Shown: piece by piece, positions 24,978 through 38,017 of the stretch
Layout: each line of letters starts with the position of its first letter
How positions within the stretch are numbered: position 1 is the stretch's first letter
Assembly (NCBI RefSeq): GCF_032452875.1
Contig: NC_083869.1
Location: 118,364,001-118,428,000 of the forward strand
Length of the DNA stretch: 64,000 nucleotides
Reading direction: 5' to 3'
From: Bos javanicus
Taxonomy: Eukaryota > Chordata > Mammalia > Artiodactyla > Bovidae
The notes under the pieces: model-generated
What the model was told of the DNA's origin: nothing
Database searches by the model: none
The model's input: only the letters and a program-made list of their open reading frames with translations
Translations under genes and position numbers: made by a program

Positions 24978-27900
24978 TTTTTTACATGTTCTTTAATTTT
25001 ACATTATTACAAGATATTTGGTTTTGGTTCCCTGTGCTATATAGTAGGTCCTTGTTAACTATTTGATATATAATAAAGTGTATATATTAATCCCAAACTC
25101 TTAGTTTATCCCTCCCCCATAGCCCCTTTGTAACCATAAGTTTGTTTTCTATGTCTGTGAGTCTGTTTCTGTTTTGTAAATAAGTTCGTTAGTATTTTTT
25201 TTTTAGATCTCATATAAGCCATATCATATGATATTTGTCTTTCTCTGACTTACTCCCATGATAATTTTACTTGTTAAATCTCTCTTTCATATCTGAGCCT
25301 TTTCATATATTTTTTACCTTATTATGAACTGTTTTCACGTTCCACTATCTTCCACTTAACCACCTGACTCTGGCTAAAGCCTACTTAAAACATACTATCT
25401 CAGAGACATTTTTCTAGAGAAAGTTAGGAAAAAACAGTTGAGAGACAAAGAATAGCAGAGAAGGAGCAGCATCAGAAAAATAAGAGAAAAAGCTGCAAGA
25501 AAAGAGAAACAGACAGTCCAAGAGACACCAGCAGGAAGAAACAGAGGCAGAGATGGATAAAACACACAGAATCGATGGAAAGGGAAGAAATAGAAAGAAA
25601 ATGCAGTATAAAAAAAGGAAGATTGTCCCACAGTGGGTGAATTCCTCATCCCGTAGTGAAACCTGATGAAGCAAAGTTAACCTTCAGATCAGGTTATTTT
25701 CTTCTCAGGTGCTGGAGTGGTTAAATAATCTGCCTGTCCATGCAGGAAGCACAAGAGACATGGGTTCAATCCCTGGGTCAGGAAGATCCCCTGGAGAAGG
25801 GAATGGCAACCCGCTGCAGTCCTCTTGCCTGGAAAATTTCATGGACAGAGGAGCCTGGTTTGCTATAGTCCATGGGGTTGCAAAAGAGCTGGACATGACT
25901 TGAGTGCAATATGGCATGGCATGGCAGGTTGTTTTGGGGAGCAGGGCTTTCCAGTTTCTCAGCCTTTCTTGATTTTCCAGTTATTTTCTTGCTGTGATTC
26001 TTCCTTGGTCATAAATTGAAATGCTTATGGGATTGCAATCTTTTCTGCAGAGAACAGCAACGCCTGGGATGAAGAATGGCCCCAGGAAGCCTCGAGCTTC
26101 TCACCAAGATATGTGCCAGGTAAGGATGGGGAGGAACTGCCAGCCGAGGGTGTCAGGTGGCTGAATTCACAGCAGGTGTTTATTGAGTGTACTTCACAGT
26201 CAAAAGATCTAGAGTGTCCTAGAATCCCATGAGTCCATAACAGCATAAGTAACATAACAGATAGCACAAATATTCCCAGTGCATTCTGCCAGCAATATGC
26301 TGGAGAAAAGGGATGTCTCTCACAGCTATGAACAGTAAAAACTTGCATTAATACCTACCCACCTTTTATCTTCTCTAGAGAATAAAACCTCAGTATTTTT
26401 CTGTTTGTTTATAATGCTATTATTTTGTTATATGTTGTTTGCTTATATATTATGTTTGCTTATAATGCTAACTTTGGAAACCTCTCTCCCTAAAGAAACA
26501 TGTCCTCCAGATCAATTGCTTCCAAGTTTAAAGTGCAATTTTTGTCAACCAATAATATTATTTATTATGTGACTATTATTTTTCAAAGAATCTTGGCAAA
26601 CAAGGCATCATTCTTATCTCCACAAAGTTATGGGTGTAAACAGATGGACTGTTACGTGTTCCTATTGTATAGGTAAAGAAAGAGAAGCACTGAAGTGTGT
26701 AAGGGTCTTTTAGGAGTTCAAAACAAGCTAAACAAGCTAGGGAACCAGCATCCTCAATGACTCACAGTGGTGACTGCTGTGTAGGGCTGGCGGAGAGTCA
26801 GGGCAGCTAAAACCTACAAAGAAAGACTGTCACGAGTAGGAAAACTGTTAAAGAATGTTGAAGGGCAAAGAAGAAAAAGCCCAGAGGGTAAAGGAGGTGT
26901 GTGATCCTTCATGGCACAGAAACGACCATGTGTGAGGACAGAAAAATGAGAAGAAAGGTGACTGGGGGCTAAAGAGAAGGAAAACAGGCAGAGCAAGGCT
27001 CCAGTGGGTCTTAAGTGAAGTCCTTGGAACAACAGTTTTGTTTTCCCAAGGAGAAGCTTACCCGAGCACTGGACATCGGAATTCAGCATCATCCATGGTC
27101 TGTTCCCCCATCACATTGTCTGGTTGGTCTTTTCTGTGTTTCTCTTCAGTTTCCTCTAAGCACACATCTCTCCAAAGGACCAGCAAAGGCAATTCTGAAG
27201 AGATGCCCAAACTGAAGCCAGGTGAACGGGGAGCTGGGAAACAATGGAAGTAGTGGCTGACTTTATTTTTTTTGGGCTCCAGAATCACTGCAGATGGTGA
27301 TTGCAGCCATGAATTAAAAGACTTCTTGGAAGGAAAGTTATGACCAACCTAGACAGCATATTAAAAAGCATTACTTTGTCAATAAAGCTCCGTCCAGTCA
27401 AGGCTATGGCTTTTCCAGTAGTCATGTATGGATGTGAGAGTTGGACTATAAAGAAAGCTGAGCGCCAAAGAATTGATGCTTTTGAACTGTGGTGTTGGAA
27501 AAGACTCTTGAGAGTCCCTTGGACTGCAAGGAGATCCAACCAGTCCATCCTAAAGGAGATCAGTCATGGATGTTCATTGGAAAGACTGATGTTGAAGCTG
27601 AAACTCCAATACTTTGGCCACCTGATGCGAAGGGCTGACTCATTTGAAAAGACCCTGATGCTGGGAAAGATTGAAGACAGGAGAAGGGGACGACAGAGGA
27701 TGAGATGGTTGGATGGCATCACCAACTCAATGGACATGAGTTTGGGTAAACTCAGGGAGTTGGTGATGGACAGGGAGGCCTGATGTGCTGCGATTCATGG
27801 GGTCACAAAGAGTTGGACATGACTGAGCGATTGAACTGAACTGAATTAAGTGACCAATGATCTCACTGATTTGTTCACATGTCTGTATGCAAGGAACATG

Positions 27901-30900
27901 TTCCTCCTCCCTCCAAACACAGATACACCCATTTACTCAGCCTCTGATTGTTTTCTTCCATGTAAGGGAGGCAAGGGGGAAAGAGGGGCTAACAACCTTA
28001 ATGGAAGGGCTTCTGGGTAGAGAATTTAAGGGCACAGAATAATAAAAATGTAGATTGAGGGCACCACGTGGAGTTGCCTGCTGCTACTGCTGCTGCTAAG
28101 TCACTTCAGTCGTGTCCGACTCTGTGCGATGCCATAGACAGCAGCCACCAGGCTCCCCCGTCCCTGGCATTCTCCAGGCAAGAACACTGGAGTTGGTTGC
28201 CATTTCCTTCTCCAATGCATGAAAGTGAAAAGTGAAAGTGAAGTCACTCAGATCAGATCAGATCAGATCAGTCGCTCAGTGGTATCCAATTCCTAGCGAC
28301 CCCATGGACTGAGCCTACCAGGCTCCTCCGTCCATGGGATTTTCCAGGCAAGAGTACTGGAGTGGGGTGCCATTGCCTTCTTTGGGAGTTGCCTAAGTAG
28401 GTCTAATTTTATTTAAAAGTATGTGGAATCTAAGGCTTCATGGGTGGTTCAGTGGTAAAGAACCCGCCTGCCAATGCAGGAGCCACAGAAGCCACGGGTT
28501 CAATCCCTGGGTTGAGGAAATGGCAACCCGCTCAAATATTCTTGCCTGGAGAATTCCATAGAAAGAGGAGTCTGGCAAGCTACAGTCCAAGGGGTTGAAA
28601 AGAGTCAGATGTGACTGAGCAACTAAACACACATGCATGCCGCATGCACATATGACATCTAAATACTACCAAATTGGAGTTTAGAAGAGAGCAGTCATTA
28701 TAAACTTGCTTTCCAGGATTGCATAGGATTAATGAAATACTAAGAATAGCAGAGACAAAGAGGAAGTGAATGAAAGAATAAACAGGGATGGATTAAAGAC
28801 CTAAATGTAAGGCCAGATACTGTAAAACTCTTAGAGGAAAACATAGGCAGAACACTCTGTGGCATAAATCCCAGCAAGATCTTTCTTGATCCATCTCCTA
28901 GAGTAATGAAAATAAAGAACAAAAGTAAACATGTACATTACCATATGTAAAATAGATGACTGGTGTAAGTTTGTTGCATGAAGCAGGGCACCCAAAGCCA
29001 GTACTCTGAGACAACCCAGAGGGACAAGGTGGAGAGGAAGCTGGGAGGGGGGTTAGGATGTGGGGACTACATATATACCTGTGGCTGATTTATGCTGATG
29101 TATGGCAAAAAACATCACAATATTGTATAGTACTTATCCTCCAATTAATATAAATAAACTAATTTTAAAAATTAACAGATGGGCCCTTGGTAAATGTAAA
29201 AGTATTTGTGTAGCAAAGGATACCATAAACAAAACAAAAAGACAGCCTTCAGAATGGGAGAACATATTTGCAAAAGAAGCAAATGACAAAGGATTTATCT
29301 TCAAAATATGCAAGCAGTTGATGCACTCAATATCAAAAGCACAAACAACCCAGTGATAAAATAGGCAGAAGATATAGACACTTCTCCAAAGGAAACATAC
29401 AGATAGCCAAAAAAAAAAACCCCAAAACAAAACATGAAAAGGTGCTCAACATAACTAATTATTAGAGAAATGCAAATCAAAACTGCAATGAGGTATCACA
29501 TCACACTGATCAGAATAGTCATCATCAAAAAGCCTACAAACAATAAATGCTGGAGAGGGTGTGGAGAGAAGAGAACCCTCCTACAGTGTTGGTGGGAATG
29601 TAAGTTGGTATAGCCACTTGGAGGGACTTCCCTGGTGGTTCACTGGTTAAAAATCTGTCTTGTGATAAAAGGGACACAGATTCGATCCCTGGTTGAGGAA
29701 CTTAAGATCTCACATGCCATGGAGCAAATAAGCCTACGTGCTACACCTACTGAGCCCAAGTGCTCTGGAACTTTTGTGCCACAACTAGAGAACCTGTCAG
29801 TCAGTTCAGCCGCTCAGTCATGTCCATCTCTTTGTGACCCCATGGACTGCAGCACACCAGGCTTCCCTGTCCATCACCAACTCCCAGAGCTTGCTCAAAC
29901 TCATGTCCAGTGAGTCAGTGATGCCATCTAACCATCTCATCCTCTGTTATCCCCTTCCTCTTCTGCCTTTAATCTTTCCCAGCATCAGGGCTTTTCCAAA
30001 GAATCAGTTCTGTGCATCTCAACAAAAATATCCCGCATAATGCAACAAAGATCCTGCATGCCACAACTAAGACCCAACAAATCCAAATAAATAATTGAAA
30101 GTAAATTGGTATAGCCACTATGGAGAACAGTATGGAGGTTCCTTAAAAAAACAAAAACAAAAACAAAAAATAAAGTTGCTATATGATCCCATTCCTGGGC
30201 ATATATCCAGAAAAAACCATAATTCAAAAACATACATACACACCAATGTTCATAGCAGCACTATTTTCAATAGCCAGGACATGGAAGTAACCTAAATGTC
30301 CATCGACAGATGAATGGATAAAGAAGATGTGGTGCTTATATACAATGGAATATTACTCAGCCATAGAAAAGAGCAAAGTAAAAACATTTGCAGCAACATG
30401 GGTGTACCTAGAGATTGTCATGCTGAGTGAAGTTAGTCAGACAGAGAAAGACAAATAACATACAACATCACTTATATGTGGAATCTAAAAACACGAACTT
30501 AATTACTCAGCAGAAATAAAGTCGCAGATGTAGAAGAGCAAGTGAATGTTGCTCAGTTGTGTCTGACTTTTTGAGACCCCATGGAATTTCATGGAGTCCG
30601 TGAAATTCTCCGGGTCAGAATACTGGAGTGTGTAGCCTTTCCCTTCTCCAGATTTTCTCTACCCAAGGATCAGTCCCAGGTCTCCTGCATTGCAGGAAGA
30701 TTCTTTACCATCTGAGCCACCAGGGAAGTCCATACCTTCCCCCAATCATCCTCCCACCACATCCATTCTCTTCAACTCACCTAGATGACCCTTTGAAAAG
30801 GCAAGTTGGCTTATTTCACTTGCCTACCTTAAATCAATAATTCCTGTCATCATAAGGATTAAATCTTTCCCTTATTTTTCATCCCATGGCTCCAGCCTCA

Positions 30901-33900
30901 TGTGTGCCACTCTGGCAATGATTCTAAAGTTCATGTAAAACTTTGCAGTACTTTCAATTTTGATGAATATTTCTTGTTTGAGCCTTTGTACACACTTAGT
31001 CTTATTCTGGGAACAGTTTTCTTCGTCGATTCCACTCTCCATTCTGCTCACTAACTGGTGAAATTACATGGAAATTATAGACCATCTCAAAGATACCTTC
31101 TCTGATCCCTAGTTCTAGAAAGTAACAGTCTGAGAAATGGGGCGAGGAAGGAAGGGGGAGAAAAGGCAGGTGGAAACAGACATGAGAAAAGAAACAAATC
31201 AGGACAAAGAGAAGTACCAAGAGGTTCCAACAGCAAGATGCTGAGGTAGAAATAGAAGAAGCAGAGATGTGCGGAAAGACTGGGAATGACAAAGAGAACA
31301 AGATCGGGAGACAAAATGTGCAAGGTCCCTTAGAGTCTCCATTAGATTATTGGATTGTGCAAGCCCTCCTCTCGCCTTCATGAAACAGTAAGACACAGGC
31401 ATGCAAATTGTCTTAACCTCTATTTTATGGCTGGGGAAATAAAGCACAGAAAGGCATGACAGTTATTTTTGCAAGAACAGGGTAGAAAAGGAAGAGTGGC
31501 CACCAGCATCCTGGGTGTGCCCCTGAGGACAGTGGTGTGCAAAGCCAGCTGGCAGTCAGGGTGGGGTCACATGGTCAGAAGAGGAAGAGGAAGCCCAAGG
31601 AGTTCTGCAGGTTCTTAAAGAAGTGAGCTCAGGTCCAGGAGAAAATTTTAGCTAAGGAAAAATTTATATTGGTGGGGAGGGAAAGGAAACCACAGAGAGA
31701 TGGGGAGTATAGAAATGGACCCAATCATTTGAGCTTTAAGAGAAGTAGAAAGGATAACAGGGGAAAGGAGATATACTATCACTGAAAAACAAGCAAACAA
31801 ACAAACAAAAAACTCAAGACCTGAAAACAAGAGATGAGGAGAGAAGCCCAAACAATCAAATGGATGCACAGCTAGGAAACAGCTGCGTGGCCCCGGAACT
31901 GTGGGTAGGACCCTGACAGGGAGACCGAAGGGGAAGAGGCGCAAGCAGATGGCAAAGAAACAGGAGACAGGGTGGCTCTCAGACCAGTGCTTGGAGCAGA
32001 CATGTCACTGTCCCATCGTGTTCGCATGAGTGCGCTGAGGTCTGTCTCTGATCACCCTCCATGTCCATCATGCTCTTGTTTCTCCACAGTGACCAGTGAT
32101 CCCAAAGCTCCCCAAGTGCCTCCTGAAGGAGAACCCAAGGAGGTGCTCAGCCTACTACCAGCAGAGGGAGAAGGTAATTATGATTTAAATTCCTAACTGC
32201 TTCAATAAATGGGAAAAAAAAATCCTCCATGTTTCTCATCTTGCCATTCTCTTCTTCATAGTCACATACGTACACATGGAACTGTGTCAGTTTCTCTTTT
32301 TTTCCCCCAAACTGAGAGAAACTAAGGATAAAGGTGAACTAAGCTGGGTGGGGAGAGCGCCCCTGGGTGAAGGAGATAGGGAGACAGGATGTGTCAAAGG
32401 TGAACTGGGATCCAGAAGTAGAAGTGCCGGGGTAACTTCAGCTGCATATACAATTCACATTGACATATGGCAAAAACCACCATGATATTGTAAAGTAATT
32501 ATCCTCCAATCAAAATAAATTAATTAATTTAAAAAATCCAATTTGGCCATTGAGGCAAGGAGATCACCAGCTTCCTTCTGGAAGTCCTAGGAACACGAAA
32601 ATAAGTTTTGTGAATGATGGATAGACTTGTGATGTAGAAAGGTGGTGTAGTATTCTTAGGATAGAGCTGATAAGGGGAGGCTCTCTGGCCCTGTGGTCCA
32701 TGAGAAGATGGAGGGAAGAATGGGGTGGGGAAAGGTGATAAAGAGCAGTGTCAAGGCTGAAAGAGAAAAAAAAAAGACAGAAGCAGAGGAAACATCACAC
32801 ACCAAAACAAAGAGAAGCATCTAGAGACACTGGCAGAGGAAACAAGGGCAGAGAAAGAAAAATATGCAGTCAATGGGAAGAGAAAGAAGGAGAAAGAGAA
32901 TTAGATGTGCAGGGAGTGTCGGGAGAAGGTGGCTGGTTCTCAGCCTCCGGTGGTAATGATGGGAGGGAGTTACCCTGCAGATCGGGGGATCTCCAAGGGC
33001 AAATCAAGATGGTCTGGGACAGGGACAGCCCCACCCAGGAGAGAACTGAGCTTTCTGTGTCTTCACCATGAGTTTGTTTGTTTGTTTTTTGCCGTGATTT
33101 CCCCTGGTTGCATACTGAGACCTCTGAGGGATTTCATTCCTTTCTGCAGAGGATAACAATGCCTGTTGTGTGATCTGTGAGGAAGAAGAGCCCCAGGAAG
33201 CCCTGAGCTCCCCATCAAGATGTGAACCAGGTAAGGAAGAGGTATTGTCAGCCCTAAACTTCAGGGTGTCAGATGTCTGAATTCAGAGCTGAATAGCATG
33301 ACCCTGGTTATAACAGATGAGTTCCCACTTAGAGTGAAATGTTAGTCGCTCCATCCTGTCCAACTCTTTGCAAACCCATAGACTGTAGCCCACCAAGCTT
33401 CTCTATCCATGGAATTCCACAGGCAACACTGGAGTGGGTTGCCATTCCCTTCTCCAGGGGATGTTCCTGACCTGGGGATAGAACCAGGTCTTCTGCATTG
33501 GAGGCAGATTCTTTACCATCTGAGCCACCAGGGAAGTTCTCATGTGGTAGTAGGCCAGTCCTAAAGAAAGTCTTTTGTCCTCCACAATCTTTATGTTTAT
33601 TTACACTAAAGATTTGATATTGTGGTTTTAACTCTTGAATACCCTTTATTCCTATGAAGAATAAAGATAGATATTTATCTAGTGTTTAACAATAATACTA
33701 TTAATAATATATTTTTATAACATTAGATAGGCTTTCAAAGGAATATGGTCCTTGAGAGCCACTAGTCAGAAAGAAAAACCAATGACCCAAAATCTCACAA
33801 GACAGTTATTGCCACATATTTTTTTAATCAATCTATTGGATTATATAGCACTTTATTCTTTTCTAAGTACTTTGGCAAACACGATTTCCTTACAAAATTT

Positions 33901-36900
33901 TAGGACTTCGCCAGGGAAACAGTTATTATTTCTCCTTAAAGATTAGGATATGGAAACATAGAAAAATGATGCTTGTTATTCCCTGAGATCAAAGTAGAAG
34001 GAAGGACAAAGACTCATCTGTGTCCCGAGTATCCCACCGCAGGTAGTGGCTCTGTGAGGCTCTGCGAGGCTCAGCTTCACACAGGGAATTGGGAGATTGG
34101 GCTCGACATATGTGTGTGTGCTCGGTCACTCATTTGTTTCTGACTCTTTGTGGCCCCATGGACTGTAGCCCGCTAGACCCCTCTGTCCATGGGATTTTCC
34201 AGGCAAGACTACAGGAGTGGGTTCCCAACCCAAGGATCTAACCCTCGTCTCTTATATCTCCTGAATGGCAGACAGATTCTTTACCACTAGAGCCACCTAC
34301 CAGATATAAAATAGACTAACAAGAATCTATTGTATGGCTCAGGGAACTCTACTCAATACTTTATAATGACCTATATGGAAAAAAGAACCTTAAAAAAGAG
34401 TGGATATATGTATATGTATAACTGATTCACTTTCCTGGGTATCATAAACTAATACAATGTTTTAAATCAGCTATACTCCAATAAAAATTAAGAAATAAAT
34501 GGATACGAAATCTAAATAGAACCAGGCTGCAATATGCTATCCGGGAAGGGAGATAATTTTCAACCTGCTTTTGCTAAGATTGTCCCAAGAACATGGACAT
34601 AGTGAGAATAATCGTAATACAGAAAATTCATGTGAAAGACATTTGAAATTAGCATGCCAAGGGGAAGGAAAGATTCCTGCTCATTTGTCAGTGGCAGAAG
34701 ATGAGAACTTTGACAATATGGAGAAGGAACAAAGTAAGATGTGAGAACAAAGTGAGATGGACAAAGTAAGCAGAAAGGCTGGAATTTTAACTTTTAGATT
34801 TAAATTTTAGGTGGAAACATTGCAAACAGAAAGTTAACAGTTAGAGAGAAGAGACAGAAGCAAGGAAATGAGTTCCCCAGAAGAAAGGAGTTAAACTCAA
34901 TAATCAAACAAGGTACAGAGTTTAACAGGTAGAGAAACTGATATGAAGAGAAAGACCCTAAAAGGGAAAGTGCTAAGAAGTAGAAAGAGTGGAGGAAAGC
35001 ATGACAGTTATACACAGAGGAAAAGATAAAGGAGAATGAGTGAAACATCTGTAGACAGGAAACACCATGTACAAGGGATGGAGAAGACCGTTGAGGACGT
35101 TGTAGGAACTGAAAGAAGGGTTGCTGCATGGAGGCAACTTCTAAAACCAGGAGCTGAATGTGTTAACAATGAGTTTTCACTTCAGTTCAGTTCAGTCACT
35201 CAGTCGTGTCCAGCTCTTTGCGACCCCATGGACTGCAGCATGCCAGGCCTCCCTGTCCATCACCAACTCCCAGAGCTTGCTCAAACTCATGACTGTCGAG
35301 TTGGTGATGCCATCCAACCATCTCATCCTCTGTCATCCCCTTCTCCTCCTGCCTTCAATCTTTCCCAGCATCAGGGTCATTTCCCATGAGTCAGTTCTTC
35401 ACATCAGGTGGCCAAAGTATTGGAGTTTCGGCTTCAGTCCTTCCAATGAGTATTCAGGACTGATTTCAGATTACCCCAATGATCAAAGTGGCACCTGTAA
35501 TAGCCTCTGAGGCAAGGGGCCTCTCCTCAGCCATTCTTGTCTACTTCCATCTATAACATTCCTATCTCTGGCCCCACATTCCTATCTCTGGCCCAGACTT
35601 GTCTTTTAAGCTCATTCATCTAAGTGTCTGGATTTATTTGTACAGGAATCTGTGAGACTGCCCCATTTGGGTGGTTTTGGGAAACTTCAGTAGCAGACAC
35701 TTCCTTAGTTGTATGGACCATCTTTCTTGATGCCGCATCTGCCTCCTTTCCTGGTGTTCTTTGTTTCAGTATGGAACTCTATTGTTCCGTTCTTCAGGCA
35801 GACACCTAGGAATCATCAATGTCTCTTCCCCCTCCTTCAATTCACACAACCCATCAATCATCCAGTTTAATCAACTACACCTTGAACATGTCTCCTGCTC
35901 GTCCATTGCTTGCCGCTCTCAACACAAAAGCGCTCATCAGATCTCTCTTCTCTCTGGAACCAGAGCCAGAGCAACAGTCTCTGTCTAGTCTCATACCTTC
36001 CCCTAATCACCCTCTCCCTGCATCCATCCTCTCCAACTCACCTAGATGACCCTTTGAAAAGGCAAGTTGGCTTATCTCACGTGCCTACACCTTAAATCAG
36101 TACTTCTTCTTGTCATAAAGAGTAAATCCTTCCCTTATTTTCCTTTCCATGGCTCCAGCCACATGTGTGCCTCTCCTGCAGTGACTTTTAAAGTACATGT
36201 AAAACTTGGCAGTAATTTTAGTTTTGATGAATTTTTCTCATCTGAGCCTTTTGCACACACTTAGCCCTGTGCTGGGAACAGTTTTCTTGGTCCATTCCAC
36301 TGTCTAATCTGCTCACTAATTGGTGAAACCACATGCCAATTATATTTACTTATCTATTTATATATTTTTGAGTGCATTGGATCTTACTTGTGGCACGTGG
36401 GATCTTCATTGCAATGTTTGGGTTTCTTTCTAGTTGTGGCCTTTGGACTCCAGAGCACCTGGGCTCTGTAGTTGCAGCTCATGAGCTTAGTGGCCCCTTG
36501 GCTTGTAGGATCTTAGTTCCTCGGCCAGGGATCAAACCCACATCCTCTGCATTAGAAGGTGGATTCTTAACCACTGGACCACCACGGAATCCCTCACATG
36601 GAAGTTATATACTATCTCAGAGATACCTTTTTGGATCCTTCGTTTTAGAAAACAGCAGTTTGAGAGATGGGGTGAGGATGTAAGGATCAGCATCAGGGAA
36701 GGAAGGAGGAGAAAAGGTAGGTGGGAACAGACATGGGAAAAGAAACAAATCAGGACAAAGGAAATAGCGAGACATTCCAACAGCAACACACTGACTGAGG
36801 TAGAAACAGAGGAAGCAGAGATGCATGAAAAGCGCGAGAATTAAAAAGAGAATGAGATTGGGAAACCATGTATGCAAATTTCCTTACATTCTGCATCAGA

Positions 36901-37985
36901 TTACTGGGTTGTGCAAGCCCCCCTCTTAGCTTCACAAAACCAAAAGACAGGTGTGCAAACTGTCATAACCTCTATTTTATGGCCGCAGAAATAAAGCACA
37001 GAAAGGCACGGCAGTTATTTTCGCAAGGGCAAGGTAGAAAAGGAAGGGTGGGCACCAGCATCCTGGGTGTGTCCCCGAGGACAGCGGTGTGCGAAGCCAG
37101 CTGGCAGTCAGGGTGAGGTCGTGTGGTCAGAAGAGGAAGAGGAAACCCAAGGAGTTCTGCAGGTTCTTGAAGGAGTGAACCAGAGTCCAGAAGGTTTTAG
37201 TTAAGGAGAAAGTAATGCTGGTGGGGAGGGAATGGAAATCACTGAGAAACAGGGAGCATGGAAATGGACCAACCACTTGGACTGTAAGTGATCTAGCGTA
37301 AGAAAACTAGAATGGATAATAGAGGAAAAGAGACACACTATCACTGAAAAACAAGGAAACAGGAAACCCCAAGACATGAAAACAAGACATGAGGAGAGAA
37401 ACCCAGACAATCAAATGGATGCACAGCTAGAGCTGCGTGGAGGTGGAACTGTGGATAAGACACTGAGAGGGAGAGAAAAGGAGAAGGGGTGCGAGTAGAT
37501 GGCAAAAAACAGCCAGCCCGTGGCTCCCAGGAGCAGAGCTTGGAGCAGACATATCAGTGTCCCATGGTGTTGGCACGAGCCCACTGAGGTCTGTTTCTGA
37601 TCGCCTTCCACGTCCATCGTGTCCTTGTTTCTCTGCAGTGACCTGGGATCCCAAAGCTCCCCAAATGCCTCCTGAAGGAGAAGCCGAGGAGGTGCTTAGC
37701 CTACTACCAGCAGAGGGGGGAGGTAATTATGACTGAAATTCCCAACTGCCTCAATAAATGGGAAAAAAATCTCCTCTTCTCTCATCTTGCCATTCTCTTC
37801 TTCATATTCACTTATGTACACAAAAAATTGTGTTGATTTTCTCTTTTGTTTTTCCCCAAACTGTGAGAGAGACTAAGGATACAGGTGAGTGGAGCTGGGT
37901 GAGGACAGCACCCCTGGGTGAAGAAGGTAGGGGGCCAGGATGTGCCAAAGGTGGGCTGAGGTCCCAAGGTAGGAGTGCCTGGGTG

Positions 37986-38017
<32 letters not shown>

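Larger units (their letters stand above)
24600..25290 (-). mobile_element. L1 3' end, antisense, interrupted by SINE
   Basis: 'tatagttgatttacaatgttgagttagtttc' and 'ctgtgctatatagtaggtccttgtt' are the antisense bovine L1 3' UTR. Interrupted by a Bov-tA at 24712-24931 and a TA microsatellite. Confidence 0.85.
30733..34090 (+). repeat. Duplicated cassette, copy 1 (exons 8-9)
   Basis: Intron and exon sequence matching 35992-40105 in order: 'ataccttcccccaatca', 'gacccttt gaaaaggcaagttggc', 'gggaacagttttctt', exon 8, exon 9, then 'ccacaatctttatg' and 'gccagggaaac'. Copy-specific insertions are an L1 3' end (32447-32533) and a SINE (33328-33540). Confidence 0.92.

Noticed and set aside
32748..33071. 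Lys/Glu/Arg-rich open frame of 107 codons, and the similar one at 38671-38889
   Set aside because: Both are purine-rich intron sequence lying before exons 9 and 11. The high charge follows from base composition. No splice sites are arranged to include them cleanly.
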